From Oscillospiraceae bacterium (GTDB lineage Bacteria > Bacillota > Clostridia > Oscillospirales > Oscillospiraceae), in the NCBI GenBank assembly GCA_017508045.1, contig JAFVZT010000002.1:56104-120103 (forward strand): 64,000 nucleotides of DNA. The letters run 5' to 3'. Shown one piece after another: positions 50,209 to 58,963 of the stretch. The translations under genes were made by a program, and so were the position numbers. The first letter of the stretch is position 1. Each line of letters begins with the position of its first letter. The notes beneath the pieces were generated by a model. The model ran no database searches and was not told the origin of the DNA. It saw only the letters and a program-made list of their open reading frames with translations.

Positions 50209-50688
50209 TTATTTTCGCTTGTACAGGCAAATATCGTACAAAATCCCATTTTCCTCACCGGACTGGAGCGTTTGACTCAGTTGCCAATCAGGGTCTGTGT
50301 CCAGATTGGGAAAGAAGGTGTCCGACTCCGGAGTACAATGCACCTTTGTCACATAAGCCGTATCGCACATAGGAAGCATCTGGCGATAAATACTGCCGCC
50401 GCCGATCACCATCGCCCGGGGAGAGGCCTTGGCTGCCTGCACCGCCTCCTCCGGACCGGAGCATACCGTAAAGCCGGGAATTTCCCCGCCCTTACGGGTC
50501 AAGGCTATGTTCAGCCGCCCGGGCAAAGGCTTCTGCCCCGGAAAATCCTCAATGGTACGCCTGCCCACAATCACCGCAGCCCCCCGGGTCGTCTCCCGGA
50601 AGAACTTTCTGTCGGCAGACAAGGCAACCGGCTGTGTGCCATCCTTACCGATGCCCCAGTCATCATATACCGCTACAATCAGTTCCAT
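50209..50688 (-). CDS. folA: Dihydrofolate reductase
   Basis: 159 residues. ELIVAVYDDWGIGKDG at the start, VIVGRRTIEDFP, and GGGSIYRQMLP are DHFR motifs; the substrate acid is the Asp in ALSADRKFF context. Regenerates tetrahydrofolate used by the thymidylate synthase encoded just upstream in the same transcript. Confidence 0.94.
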   Translation of the reverse strand: MELIVAVYDDWGIGKDGTQPVALSADRKFFRETTRGAAVIVGRRTIEDFPGQKPLPGRLNIALTRKGGEIPGFTVCSGPEEAVQAAKASPRAMVIGGGSIYRQMLPMCDTAYVTKVHCTPESDTFFPNLDTDPDWQLSQTLQSGEENGILYDICLYKRK

Positions 50689-50697
50689 GAAAACACC

Positions 50698-51528
50698 TCA
50701 AATTGCCATGGGAATCTCAAAATCAAAGGGGCAATACTGATAGTTTTCCACCTGGAAGCTGTTTTTCGTAAAGCCGTAAAAATCCGTCACGCTCTGATCC
50801 AGGGTGACCTTAGGGGCGGGATACCCCTCCTGCTCCAGCATAGCCCGTACCGCCGGAATGTGCCGGTCGTAAATATGACAGTCGGCAATTACATGGACCA
50901 GCTCGCCGGCCTCCAGACCGGAAACCTGCGCCATCATCATTAACAGCATGGCGTATTGACACACATTCCAGTTATTCGCGGTAAGCATATCCTGAGAGCG
51001 CTGATTCAAAATGCCGTTTAAGGTGTTTCCGGTGACATTGAAGGTCATGGAGTAGGCGCAGGGATACAGATTCATCTCATGCAAATCCTGGAAATTATAA
51101 ATGTTGGTCAGGATGCGGCGGGATGCAGGATTGTGCTTTAAATCGTAAAGCACCCTGTCCACCTGGTCGAACATACCCTCTTTATATTCATGCTTAATGC
51201 CCAGCTGGTAGCCATAGGCCTTGCCGATTGTGCCGTCCTCACCTGCCCATTCGTCCCAGACATGGCTGCCCAAATCCTCAATGCGATTGGACTTTTTCTG
51301 CCAAATCCACAAAAGCTCATCCAGCGCGCTTTTCCAATAGGTGCGGCGCAGGGTCATGAGAGGAAACTCTTCCTTCAGATTATAGCGATTAACCACGCCA
51401 AATTTTTTCACCGTATGGGCAGGTGTGCCGTCCGCCCACTTGGGGCGCACTTCCAGCTCCGTATCGTAAAAACCGTTTTCCAGAATATCCAGACACGTGG
51501 CGCGGTAAAGTTCATCTGCTTTGCTCAT
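50698..51528 (-). CDS. thyA: Thymidylate synthase
   Basis: 276 residues. The catalytic cysteine lies in LYPCAYSMTFNV; E. coli-type enzymes have PCH at this place, and the PCA form resembles the B. subtilis ThyA/phage phi3T group as I recall it. Other blocks are NQRSQDMLTANNWNVCQY and ADCHIYDRHI. Nine bases ahead of folA, so thyA-folA form an operon. Starts at ATG behind AGGAGGCAG. Confidence 0.93.
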   Translation of the reverse strand: MSKADELYRATCLDILENGFYDTELEVRPKWADGTPAHTVKKFGVVNRYNLKEEFPLMTLRRTYWKSALDELLWIWQKKSNRIEDLGSHVWDEWAGEDGTIGKAYGYQLGIKHEYKEGMFDQVDRVLYDLKHNPASRRILTNIYNFQDLHEMNLYPCAYSMTFNVTGNTLNGILNQRSQDMLTANNWNVCQYAMLLMMMAQVSGLEAGELVHVIADCHIYDRHIPAVRAMLEQEGYPAPKVTLDQSVTDFYGFTKNSFQVENYQYCPFDFEIPMAI

Positions 51529-51672
51529 AACGCTGCCTCCTAAAGTATGTTTGAGCCATTATATCATAAATATTTTTAAATTTCTACAACAATTACCAAA
51601 CTTTTCATTGAAAAATCATAAGACCGGACATCCCGAAAAACCGAAGGCTGTTTTCCGGGATGTCCTTTTTCA

Positions 51673-52107
51673 TTACAAAAACTGACGAATGTCAATTGCC
51701 AGCTTTTCTTCCAGATTGATTAGTCTTTTGGCAATATCCTTGGAAACCTCATCTGCCGCTTCGTACTGGTTCAAATACCGGTTTAATGACTTTACGCCCA
51801 TGTTGCAGCCATCGGTCATTAAGTCTGCAACGGTCGCATCGGAGTCATCCATGCCCAGCTTCATGTTGGTTTTCATCCAGGACATACCCTTGGCAATGGG
51901 GTTGGGAGATTTGCCCTCATCTTCATAGTCGCTCAAAAGCTTCTGGATTTCCGTTTCCAGCTTGTTATGCTCTTTTTTGCAGTCAGTCAGATAGGTTTTC
52001 AGCTTGTCGGACTGCACATGCTCCAGCACATCGTCAATAGACGCTGTACCCATTTTTACACCGGCGTCACATTCCCGGAGAAGTTTGATGGTATCATTTT
52101 CAATCAT
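51673..52107 (-). CDS. Hypothetical helical protein (ferritin-like DUF2383 look-alike)
   Basis: 144 residues, almost entirely helical with heptad-like patterns (EHNKLETEIQKLLSDYEDEGK), no signal peptide or membrane helix. The four-helix layout with scattered acidic and histidine residues recalls ferritin-like or DUF2383-type proteins, but I cannot identify a metal site. Has AAAGGAATG upstream and a hairpin after the stop. Monocistronic. Confidence 0.7.
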   Translation of the reverse strand: MIENDTIKLLRECDAGVKMGTASIDDVLEHVQSDKLKTYLTDCKKEHNKLETEIQKLLSDYEDEGKSPNPIAKGMSWMKTNMKLGMDDSDATVADLMTDGCNMGVKSLNRYLNQYEAADEVSKDIAKRLINLEEKLAIDIRQFL

Positions 52108-52172
52108 ATTTTTTCATTCCTTTCCGCTACAGTTTTCCCGGATTTTCCGTTTCTATTTCTGTAAATTTTTGC

Positions 52173-52202
52173 AAAAAAGGAGGCAGATTTGCATCTGCCT
52201 CC
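52173..52202 (-). terminator. Terminator of the FAD oxidoreductase gene
   Basis: GGAGGCAGAT-TTGC-ATCTGCCTCC followed by TTTTTT on the minus strand. Confidence 0.8.
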
Positions 52203-52215
52203 CAAACAGGGGTTT

Positions 52216-53583
52216 TTATTTCGATACGATATCTCTTGCCACATGGACGCCGCTGGCGGAGGCATGGGACAGGCTATGGGTAATACCGCTGCCATCGCCG
52301 ATAATGTAAAGACCTTCACAGCAGCTTTCCAGATGCTCGTCCACCGCAACCTCCATGTTGTAGAACTTAACCTCTACACCGTAAAGCAGGGTATCGTCAT
52401 TGGCTGTGCCGGGAGCGATTTTATCCAGGGCATAAATCATCTCGATAATGCCGTCTAAAATTCGCTTGGGCAGCACTAAACTCAAATCGCCTGCGGTAGC
52501 GTTTAAGGTGGGTGTCATAAAGGAATCGTTCATGCGGTTGGGCGTGGAACGGCGGCCCCGAATCAAGTCGCCGAAACGCTGGGCAATCACGCCGCCACCC
52601 AGCATATTACTCAGCCGGGCAATGGATTCGCCATAGCCGTTGCTGTCTTTAAAGGGCTCAGAGAAATGCTTGGACACCAAAAGGGCAAAGTTGGTGTTTT
52701 CCGTCTGCTTTGCCGGATCTTCATAGCTATGGCCGTTCACCGTTACGATACCGTTTGTGTTTTCATTTACCACCGCGCCTCTGGGATTCATACAGAAGGT
52801 GCGCACCAAGTCCCCGTATTTCTGGGTGCGGTATACAATTTTACTCTCGTAAAGCTCATCGGTCAGGTGGGAGAATACCTCAGCAGGCAGCTCCACCCGA
52901 ACGCCCAGGTCGACCCGGTTGGATTTCGTCTGAATGCCTAAATCCTTACATACCGTTTCCATCCACTTACTGCCGCTGCGGCCTACGGAAATAACGCACT
53001 TTTTGCAGGTATAGGTGGCATTGGCGCAATGGATTTCATAGCCGTCCTCTGTCCGGAAAATGGCCTCCACCGGGGTATCAAAATAAAAGTCCAGCTTATC
53101 CTTCAGGTGGTTATACAAATTTTCCAGAACCACATAGTTAATATCTGTACCCAAATGGCGCACAGAGGCATCCAAAAGGTGCATGCCGTTTTGCAGGCAC
53201 AGCTTTTTAAACTTAGACCCTGCTGTAGAATACAGCTTTGTACCCTCACCGCCATAGCGCATGTTAATGTCGTCAACATAATGCATCAGCTCCAGCGCAT
53301 GCTTTTTGCCGATGTATTCATATAATGTGCCGCCAAAGTCGTTGGTAATATTGTACTTACCGTCAGAAAAGGCGCCGGCTCCGCCAAAGCCGTTCATAAT
53401 CGAACAGCTTTTACAGCCAATACAGCTTTTAATCTTTTCGCCGTCAATGGGGCAAAACCGCTTATTCAGCTGATGGCCGGCATCAAACACCGCAACCTTC
53501 AGCTCCGGCTTCAGCTTGGTCAGCTCATAGGCAGAAAAAATGCCGCCGGGACCTGCGCCAACAATTATAACATCATAATTCAT
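52216..53583 (-). CDS. FAD-dependent oxidoreductase (COG2509-like)
   Basis: 455 residues. DVIIVGAGPGGIFSAYEL is the FAD-binding motif. A Cys-rich segment KRFCPIDGEKIKSCIGCKSC may bind Fe-S or zinc, followed by GFGGAGAFSDGKYN. The C-terminal GLYIIGDGSGITHSLSHA closes the FAD site. The family is uncharacterised; related proteins are annotated NAD(FAD)-dependent dehydrogenases. Start at 53583 has GGAGG upstream; an in-frame ATG 19 codons earlier lacks one. Confidence 0.9.
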   Translation of the reverse strand: MNYDVIIVGAGPGGIFSAYELTKLKPELKVAVFDAGHQLNKRFCPIDGEKIKSCIGCKSCSIMNGFGGAGAFSDGKYNITNDFGGTLYEYIGKKHALELMHYVDDINMRYGGEGTKLYSTAGSKFKKLCLQNGMHLLDASVRHLGTDINYVVLENLYNHLKDKLDFYFDTPVEAIFRTEDGYEIHCANATYTCKKCVISVGRSGSKWMETVCKDLGIQTKSNRVDLGVRVELPAEVFSHLTDELYESKIVYRTQKYGDLVRTFCMNPRGAVVNENTNGIVTVNGHSYEDPAKQTENTNFALLVSKHFSEPFKDSNGYGESIARLSNMLGGGVIAQRFGDLIRGRRSTPNRMNDSFMTPTLNATAGDLSLVLPKRILDGIIEMIYALDKIAPGTANDDTLLYGVEVKFYNMEVAVDEHLESCCEGLYIIGDGSGITHSLSHASASGVHVARDIVSK

Positions 53584-53650
53584 AACAATCCTCCAAGGCA
53601 AATATATGGATATTATATCATTAAGCTGGTATTTCCGCAACTATTAAATC

Positions 53651-53687
53651 AAAAACGGCGATGGCGGATAGCCTTCCGTCATCGCCG
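53651..53687 (-). terminator. Terminator of the DUF4886 lipoprotein gene
   Basis: CGGCGATG / CATCGCCG with an imperfect inner extension, then TTTTTG on the minus strand. Confidence 0.7.
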
Positions 53688-53711
53688 AAATTTATAATAC
53701 TTTTTATGCTC

Positions 53712-54749
53712 TTAAGGAAGCAGTTCAGGACATTCTAATATAGCCGCAGGACGGGCAGTCTGTGGTGGAACTTCATTGGGGTGCTGGAGAGCATAGTTGA
53801 CGCTGGCAATGATGGCGTCCTTATGCTTCTGGGTAATCTCCAAATCACCAAAATTTTGCTCCAGGCTGGTAGCACGCATTTCTTTCTTGATTAAATTTAC
53901 CTTTACGTTCTCCAGCTTTTCCGGAGTAAAAATCTGGGCATAAATCTGGTAGGCAACTAACAGTCTGCCGAAGTCCGACAGATGGACATAGTCACGGTAC
54001 AGCTCGTAGTCACGAAGCAGGTCTGCCTCCGGCACACCGTGGGTCTCACTGGCGTACTGGATGGCCGTTCCGGTATGGAACACGTAGTCAAATTCCTCGT
54101 TGGTTTCAATATATTTTTTGATGTTAGCACAGATTTTGTCATAATAAAGATTTCTGCTGCCACCAAAAGCATTTGCAAATCGCAATAGCACGTCCGCCTC
54201 CGCTGCTCTGCGACCGTCACCCCAAAGTTCTGCATCAGTAGGGTTGGCGCCGGTAGCATTGTATGCCAGCTTGACACCGGGCTTTGTGTTTTCCTTTATG
54301 TAATTAATCATAAAGGCGTGGTCGCCATCCTTAAACTCAAACTCCCGGGTGGTAGGATAGGTGGCATCATTGAAAATAACCAAATCCCACCACTCATCCT
54401 GCAGTGCAGAGAGAATCGTAACATCTTCTGTTTTCTCATAACCGGTATCGTTAAACTTATAGTACCAGTAAACAGCGGCATTGTTCAGGATATTTCTCCG
54501 GTGGTCGCCCAACGTCAGGGATTTGTAAATATCCGCAACCAAAAATTCCCTGTCGGGCATTTCGGTTTTCATAACCTGCTGTAAGAACCATACCGTATCC
54601 TGGCCAAGGCTCTGACCGATGAGCAGCACCTTGAAAACCTTTTCCTCTTCAGGGGGCTGGGTGGGCTGGTTTGTGCTTTGGGGCGTACACCCGGCAAAGC
54701 TCAGCAGTACGGTGATAACCGCCAAAAAAATGCACACCAACTTTTTCAT
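53712..54749 (-). CDS. DUF4886 (SGNH-like) lipoprotein
   Basis: 345 residues. Lipobox LSFAGCTP (Cys about 21). VLLIGQSLGQDTVWFL is the start of a DUF4886 domain, related to SGNH esterases, with the usual serine-bearing loop (GQSLGQD) and a C-terminal DYVHLSDFGRLL (D-x-x-H-like). Probably an exported hydrolase on carbohydrate esters. The codon use and promoter are ordinary. Monocistronic with a promoter TTGACA-16-TATATA at 54834-54807. Confidence 0.85.
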   Translation of the reverse strand: MKKLVCIFLAVITVLLSFAGCTPQSTNQPTQPPEEEKVFKVLLIGQSLGQDTVWFLQQVMKTEMPDREFLVADIYKSLTLGDHRRNILNNAAVYWYYKFNDTGYEKTEDVTILSALQDEWWDLVIFNDATYPTTREFEFKDGDHAFMINYIKENTKPGVKLAYNATGANPTDAELWGDGRRAAEADVLLRFANAFGGSRNLYYDKICANIKKYIETNEEFDYVFHTGTAIQYASETHGVPEADLLRDYELYRDYVHLSDFGRLLVAYQIYAQIFTPEKLENVKVNLIKKEMRATSLEQNFGDLEITQKHKDAIIASVNYALQHPNEVPPQTARPAAILECPELLP

Positions 54750-54806
54750 AATATATTTCCTTTTCCTTTATAATTTGTCTTGCTATATACTTCATATATA
54801 TATAAT

Positions 54807-54834
54807 ATATTTTCTATTTGTCAAGTACCGGTTT
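54807..54834 (-). promoter_or_regulatory. Promoter of the DUF4886 gene
   Basis: TTGACA, 16 bases, TATATA on the minus strand. Confidence 0.6.
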
Positions 54835-54850
54835 TCAAAAAATCCTGTTC

Positions 54851-54879
54851 TTGCTTTTACCGCCTGATTTTGCTATAAT
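54851..54879 (+). promoter_or_regulatory. Promoter of the beta-lactamase-like gene
   Basis: TTGCTT, 17 bases, TATAAT on the plus strand, divergent from the DUF4886 promoter. Confidence 0.65.
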
Positions 54880-54897
54880 TTTCAGGAGGTGATCTTT

Positions 54898-56016
54898 ATG
54901 TTTGAAAAGACAAAGGCGCTCTGTAATTCCTTCTTGGAGATGGGCGTTCCGGGCTTTGATCTGATTGTGTATAAAGACGGTCAGTGCATCCTGCGGCAAA
55001 TGGGTGGCTATTCCGATATTGAGAAACAGACCCCCATTTGCGGTAAGGAGAAATTCCATATTTTTTCCTGCTCCAAGCCCATCACCGTCACAGCCGCCAT
55101 GCAGCTGTGGGAAAAGGGTTTATTCCGCTTGGAGGATAAGCTGGCAGACTATATGCCGGAATTTCAATGTATGACCGTCAAGACCGACGCCGGCATTGTA
55201 CCTGCTGCTGAACCTATCCGAATACACCATTTATTTGAAATGACTGCGGGTTTTTCCTACAACCTGGGTTCTCCCCAGTTGAAGGAGCTGCAAAAACACA
55301 CCGGCGGCGTTTGCCGTACCCGGGATGTGGCCCGTTATCTTGCGAAGGAGCCTTTGCTCTTTCACCCCGGTGACCAATATCTCTACAGTCTTTGCCACGA
55401 TGTTCTTGCGGCACTGGTAGAAGTCGTATCCGGTCAGCTGTTTGCCGACTATGTGCAGGAGCATATTTTTGATCCCTTGGGTATGACAAACTCTCACTTT
55501 TTGCTGCCCGCAGAGCGTCTTGGTGAAGTCAGCACCCTGTACGCCTTTGATCCGGTGCAGAAAAAAGCGGTGATGCAGAATATGCACAGCTACCGTTTAG
55601 GCACCGAACACGCCAGCGGCGGTGCCGGCTGTGTGTCCACAGTGGAAGATTACATTAAATTTGCTGAGGCCTTGCGTACCGGCGAACAGCTGCTGAAACG
55701 CAGTACCATCCGCCTTATGACCACCGACCGCCTGACGCCCTACCAAAAACGCACCTATGCTCCTGCCGATACCTGCGGCTACGGCTTGGGTATGCGTGCA
55801 CCTGCGGCGGGTCTGCCTCGCCGGGATTACGGTTGGGGCGGTGCTGCCGGCGCGTATCTGGCTATCGACGAACCAAACGGCATCTCCCTCTACTATGCCC
55901 AGCATATGCTTTCTTCCCCCAACCAAGGTTTGCGGGGAACAATTTACACCACCATTTTGGAAGAACTGGGAATCTCTGTTGCCCACACCGTAACCGACAA
56001 CAGCCTAACCTACTGA
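54898..56016 (+). CDS. Class C beta-lactamase-like serine hydrolase
   Basis: 372 residues. Penicillin-binding-like fold: FHIFSCSKPITVTAAMQLW holds the S-x-x-K nucleophile pair. The Y-x-N position reads LYSLCHDVL, so the classical Asn is absent, and HASGGAGCV stands at the third motif. These features fit esterase/peptidase members (EstB, DAP-like) rather than an antibiotic-destroying enzyme. No signal peptide, so cytoplasmic. ATG at 54898 behind AGGAGGTGATC. Own promoter. Confidence 0.88.
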   Translation: MFEKTKALCNSFLEMGVPGFDLIVYKDGQCILRQMGGYSDIEKQTPICGKEKFHIFSCSKPITVTAAMQLWEKGLFRLEDKLADYMPEFQCMTVKTDAGIVPAAEPIRIHHLFEMTAGFSYNLGSPQLKELQKHTGGVCRTRDVARYLAKEPLLFHPGDQYLYSLCHDVLAALVEVVSGQLFADYVQEHIFDPLGMTNSHFLLPAERLGEVSTLYAFDPVQKKAVMQNMHSYRLGTEHASGGAGCVSTVEDYIKFAEALRTGEQLLKRSTIRLMTTDRLTPYQKRTYAPADTCGYGLGMRAPAAGLPRRDYGWGGAAGAYLAIDEPNGISLYYAQHMLSSPNQGLRGTIYTTILEELGISVAHTVTDNSLTY

Positions 56017-56033
56017 TATCATTCCTAAAAAGC

Positions 56034-56063
56034 CAAAACGGGTCTGTTCAAAACAGACCCGTT
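56034..56063 (+). terminator. Terminator of the beta-lactamase-like gene
   Basis: AAAACGGGTCTGTT / AAACAGACCCGTTTT followed by a T-rich tail. Confidence 0.8.
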
Positions 56064-56148
56064 TTCATATTTTGCTTTTTATCTCCAAAATACCATAGTG
56101 CTGTCCGAAATATCAACCACTGACAGGTTCCGGTGTAACAGAAAGAAT

Positions 56149-56177
56149 TTGACTTTTCCTTAGCGCCAATGTATAGT
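56149..56177 (+). promoter_or_regulatory. Promoter of the aldose epimerase-like gene
   Basis: TTGACT, 17 bases, TATAGT on the plus strand, 23 bases ahead of the start codon. Confidence 0.6.
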
Positions 56178-56199
56178 GTTTTTGTTAGGAGTGATGAAT

Positions 56200-57069
56200 A
56201 TGCTGCACACAATTACAAACGATTATCTGCAGGTTACCGTCTCGGAGCTGGGTGCTGAGCTACAGTCCATTAAGGACCTCGCCGGTGTGGAATATCTGTG
56301 GCAGGGTGATCCGAAATATTGGAAAAGCAGGGCCACCAACATTTTTCCGTATGTAGGCAGAATGGTCAATTCAGAATACTTCTTAGACGGAAACCGATAT
56401 CATTTGGACATCCACGGATTTGCCAGATTTTCCCGCTTCTGCCCGGTAGCGGCAGACGATATGCATCTGGTGCTGGAGCTTACCGACAACGAAGAACGTC
56501 TGGCGCAATTCCCCCGAAAATTCAGCTTCCGGGTAATCTATGCACTGAAGGATAACGCCTTGGATATCACCTATCAGGTAGAAAACCGGGACAAAAAGGT
56601 GATGCGCTTTGGTTTAGGAGGACATCCCGGCTTTAATATCCCCTTCGGTAGCGGCGAATTTGAAGATTACCGCATCCGCTTTGCAAGCAAATGTCACCCA
56701 AAACAGATTCTCTTCAGCGAAACCGTTCACGTAGCCGGCGAAGCCGACTATTCCTTACAGGACGATCAGTATATTCCCCTGCGGCACAACCTGTTCGACC
56801 GGGACATCATTTTGCTGAAGAATGTCGCATCCAAGGTTACTCTGGAATCGCCCAAAGCCCAGCACGCCGTTACAATCAGCTTTCCTGATATGCCTTATGT
56901 CGGTTTCTGGCATCGTCCCGATACCGATGCGCCCTATGTTTGTGTAGAGCCTTGGTGTTCCCTGCCTGCTGCTCACGGTAAACCCACTGTATTTGAAGAG
57001 CAAGCTGACCTGTTAACTCTCGATCCCGGAAAAAGCTATACCAACACATGGACAATTTCTGTTGATTGA
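56200..57069 (+). CDS. Aldose 1-epimerase family protein
   Basis: 289 residues, beta-sandwich mutarotase fold. Motifs include GAELQSIKD, FPYVGRMVNS, DIHGFARFSRF, GGHPGFNIPF (catalytic His) and VCVEPWCSLPAAHGKP (catalytic Glu). Resembles the LacX/YeaD branch rather than GalM, so its sugar is uncertain. Start 56200 has AGGAG eight bases upstream. Monocistronic. Confidence 0.92.
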   Translation: MLHTITNDYLQVTVSELGAELQSIKDLAGVEYLWQGDPKYWKSRATNIFPYVGRMVNSEYFLDGNRYHLDIHGFARFSRFCPVAADDMHLVLELTDNEERLAQFPRKFSFRVIYALKDNALDITYQVENRDKKVMRFGLGGHPGFNIPFGSGEFEDYRIRFASKCHPKQILFSETVHVAGEADYSLQDDQYIPLRHNLFDRDIILLKNVASKVTLESPKAQHAVTISFPDMPYVGFWHRPDTDAPYVCVEPWCSLPAAHGKPTVFEEQADLLTLDPGKSYTNTWTISVD

Positions 57070-57127
57070 GCCACCGGCCCATTCCCTTTCGGAGTGGGCT
57101 GTTTGCTCTGGTAGGACCAAAACAAAG

Positions 57128-57164
57128 AAAAAATACCGAAAACGAATCGTTTTCGGTATTTTTT
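57128..57164. terminator. Terminator hairpin, copy 1 of a near-identical pair
   Basis: AAAATACCGAAAACGA / TTTTCGGTATTTTTT between convergent genes. A second copy with a slightly different loop lies at 57976-58011, ~850 bases away. Confidence 0.75.
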
Positions 57165-57176
57165 GCATAGCGAACT

Positions 57177-57668
57177 TTACAGCACGATTTCAAAATATTG
57201 CTCCGGTTTCAGGTCCACAACCGTGCAATCGTTGGCATAGGTACACTCCGGCAGAATAATCATAGCGGTCAATTCTTCCTTATTTGCAGGCAAAGGTGCC
57301 AGATGCCAGATGGCTGCATTCAGTTTTACCAATGCGCCCTTCGGAACAATAAACGCCTGGGCAAATTCCGGAACCGGCGTTCCGGCAGAAGCCGGTGCCA
57401 CATGAAGGATCATATCATCATTTAACGGCATAATCATTTCCCATGTGGTAGTATGATACTCCTGCTGTGTAATGATCATTTTTTCCGGCTTCTTTACCAA
57501 AATGGGGGAATAGCCGACTCTGTGCTGGCTGTCCGCGACTAAGCGATCCGGAAAAAATCTGTGCAGCTCACCGCAGAGCGCATAACCCTGGGGATCGGTC
57601 ATTTGATAAAACTGACCGAACGGTGCAAAGGCTTCATGGGTAATAGGAATTGCCTTGATTGTATTCAT
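57177..57668 (-). CDS. Ureidoglycolate lyase (AllA)-like protein
   Basis: 163 residues, cupin-like double-stranded beta-helix. Blocks such as YEMIMPLNDDMILHVAPA, FIVPKGALVKLNAAIWHLAP and HRVGYSPILVKKPE fit the ureidoglycolate hydrolase family, though an allantoin pathway is not otherwise seen here. It may act on another small acid in gut Clostridia. GGAGGC precedes the ATG at 57668. Confidence 0.75.
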   Translation of the reverse strand: MNTIKAIPITHEAFAPFGQFYQMTDPQGYALCGELHRFFPDRLVADSQHRVGYSPILVKKPEKMIITQQEYHTTTWEMIMPLNDDMILHVAPASAGTPVPEFAQAFIVPKGALVKLNAAIWHLAPLPANKEELTAMIILPECTYANDCTVVDLKPEQYFEIVL

Positions 57669-57754
57669 ATTGAGAACGCCTCCTAATATTGTTATACAAC
57701 CATTATACCTGGCACGCAGGCTATTGTCCAGCTATTTTTCTGCCATCCCACCGA

Positions 57755-57900
57755 TTATGAGTAAATGCGCTTCAGTTCCGCCACAATTTCCTCCACCGGT
57801 TGTTGACCGCCGGTGGGAGATACGGCATTGCAGAACACCGCCGCACTGTAGCCCATACCCCAAGCCCCCTGTTCGGTATAGATATGTATGTTTATGATCC
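57755..57900 (-). pseudogene. C-terminal remnant of an unidentified gene
   Basis: A ~48-codon open stretch on the minus strand reads IHIYTEQGAWGMGYSAAVF, then NAVSPTGGQQPVEEIVAEL and KRIYS-stop. It has coding character but no start, ribosome binding site or upstream continuation, so it looks like a gene tail left after deletion. I do not recognise the family. It explains part of the ~430-base gap here; the rest holds the hairpin at 57976 and AT-rich sequence. Confidence 0.45.
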
Positions 57901-57975
57901 CAAAGAGGAATAAGTCAAGTAAATTCCGATATTTAGCATTTTTAAATTTCTAACCTTTAAGCGCAAAAAGAAAAG

Positions 57976-58011
57976 AAAAATACCGAAAACAAATTGTTTT
58001 CGGTATTTTTT
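57976..58011 (-). terminator. Terminator hairpin, copy 2
   Basis: AAAATACCGAAAACAA / TTGTTTTCGGTATTTTTT, near-identical to 57128-57164. Lies ~95 bases past the hbd stop codon. Confidence 0.7.
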
Positions 58012-58104
58012 ATGGTATGAGTGGAGATAACGGATTTACTTGCATTACATCAATCGCTTAACGGCCATGAATACACAGTTCTACCCGTTCTCATCCTAGC
58101 CGGA

Positions 58105-58944
58105 TCAATACTTGTAAACACCCCTGCCGGTCTTTCTTCCCAACCAGCCGGCTCTTACATACTTTCGCATAAGGCTGTTGGCACGATACTTACTATCTCC
58201 TGTTTCCTTGTAAAGAACATCCATAATTGCCAAACAGACATCCAAACCCACCAAATCGCCCAACGCCAAGGGCCCCATGGGGTGATTTGCCCCCAGCATC
58301 ATAGACTGGTCAATATCTTCCGGGCTTGCAATTCCTTCCGCCATAATGCCAAAGGCTTCGTTAATCATCGGAATCAAGATACGATTTACAACAAAACCGG
58401 GGGCTTCTGCCACTTCAACAGGGTTTTTGCCGATGGACTGAGAAATTTCTTTCACACGGACGAATGTTTCCTCAGAGGTTGCCATGCCTTTAATAACCTC
58501 AACCAACTTCATAACCGGCGCAGGATTGAAGAAATGCATGCCAATCACTTTATCCGGCCGCTTTGTAGCCGATGCCACTTCGGTGATAGAAAGAGAAGAT
58601 GTGTTGGTTGCCAATATAGTATTCTCGTTGCATACTTCGTCGAGTTCGGCAAAAATCTGCTTTTTAATCTGCATATTTTCCACGGCCGCCTCAACAACCA
58701 GATCGCAGTCTGCCGCAAAATGAATGTCTGTGGTGCCGGTAAGCCGACGTAAAATACTTTCCTTTTCTTCTTCAGTAATTTTTCCTTTTACAACCAACTT
58801 GTCCAGATTCTTGTGGATTCCCGCCAGACCTCTGTCTACAAACTCATCTTTAATATCACGCAGAATTACTTCATATCCCTTTGCCGCAAAGGCTTGGGCA
58901 ATGCCTGCGCCCATAGTACCTGCACCAAGTATAAAAATTTTCAC
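58105..58944 (-). CDS. hbd: 3-hydroxybutyryl-CoA dehydrogenase
   Basis: 279 residues. NAD-binding start [19 protein letters not shown], catalytic region [28 protein letters not shown] and [17 protein letters not shown]. Reduces acetoacetyl-CoA to 3-hydroxybutyryl-CoA in butyrate-type fermentation. A GTG start at 58944 has AAAGGAG upstream; the in-frame reading before it lies in the thiolase gene. Third gene of the CoA-transferase operon. Confidence 0.95.
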   Translation of the reverse strand: MKIFILGAGTMGAGIAQAFAAKGYEVILRDIKDEFVDRGLAGIHKNLDKLVVKGKITEEEKESILRRLTGTTDIHFAADCDLVVEAAVENMQIKKQIFAELDEVCNENTILATNTSSLSITEVASATKRPDKVIGMHFFNPAPVMKLVEVIKGMATSEETFVRVKEISQSIGKNPVEVAEAPGFVVNRILIPMINEAFGIMAEGIASPEDIDQSMMLGANHPMGPLALGDLVGLDVCLAIMDVLYKETGDSKYRANSLMRKYVRAGWLGRKTGRGVYKY

Positions 58945-58963
58945 AAATAATTTCTCCTTTCCT

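Noticed and set aside
54898-56016. Annotating the serine hydrolase as an antibiotic resistance beta-lactamase
   Set aside because: It has no signal peptide and lacks the usual Y-x-N asparagine, so an esterase or peptidase role is more likely.
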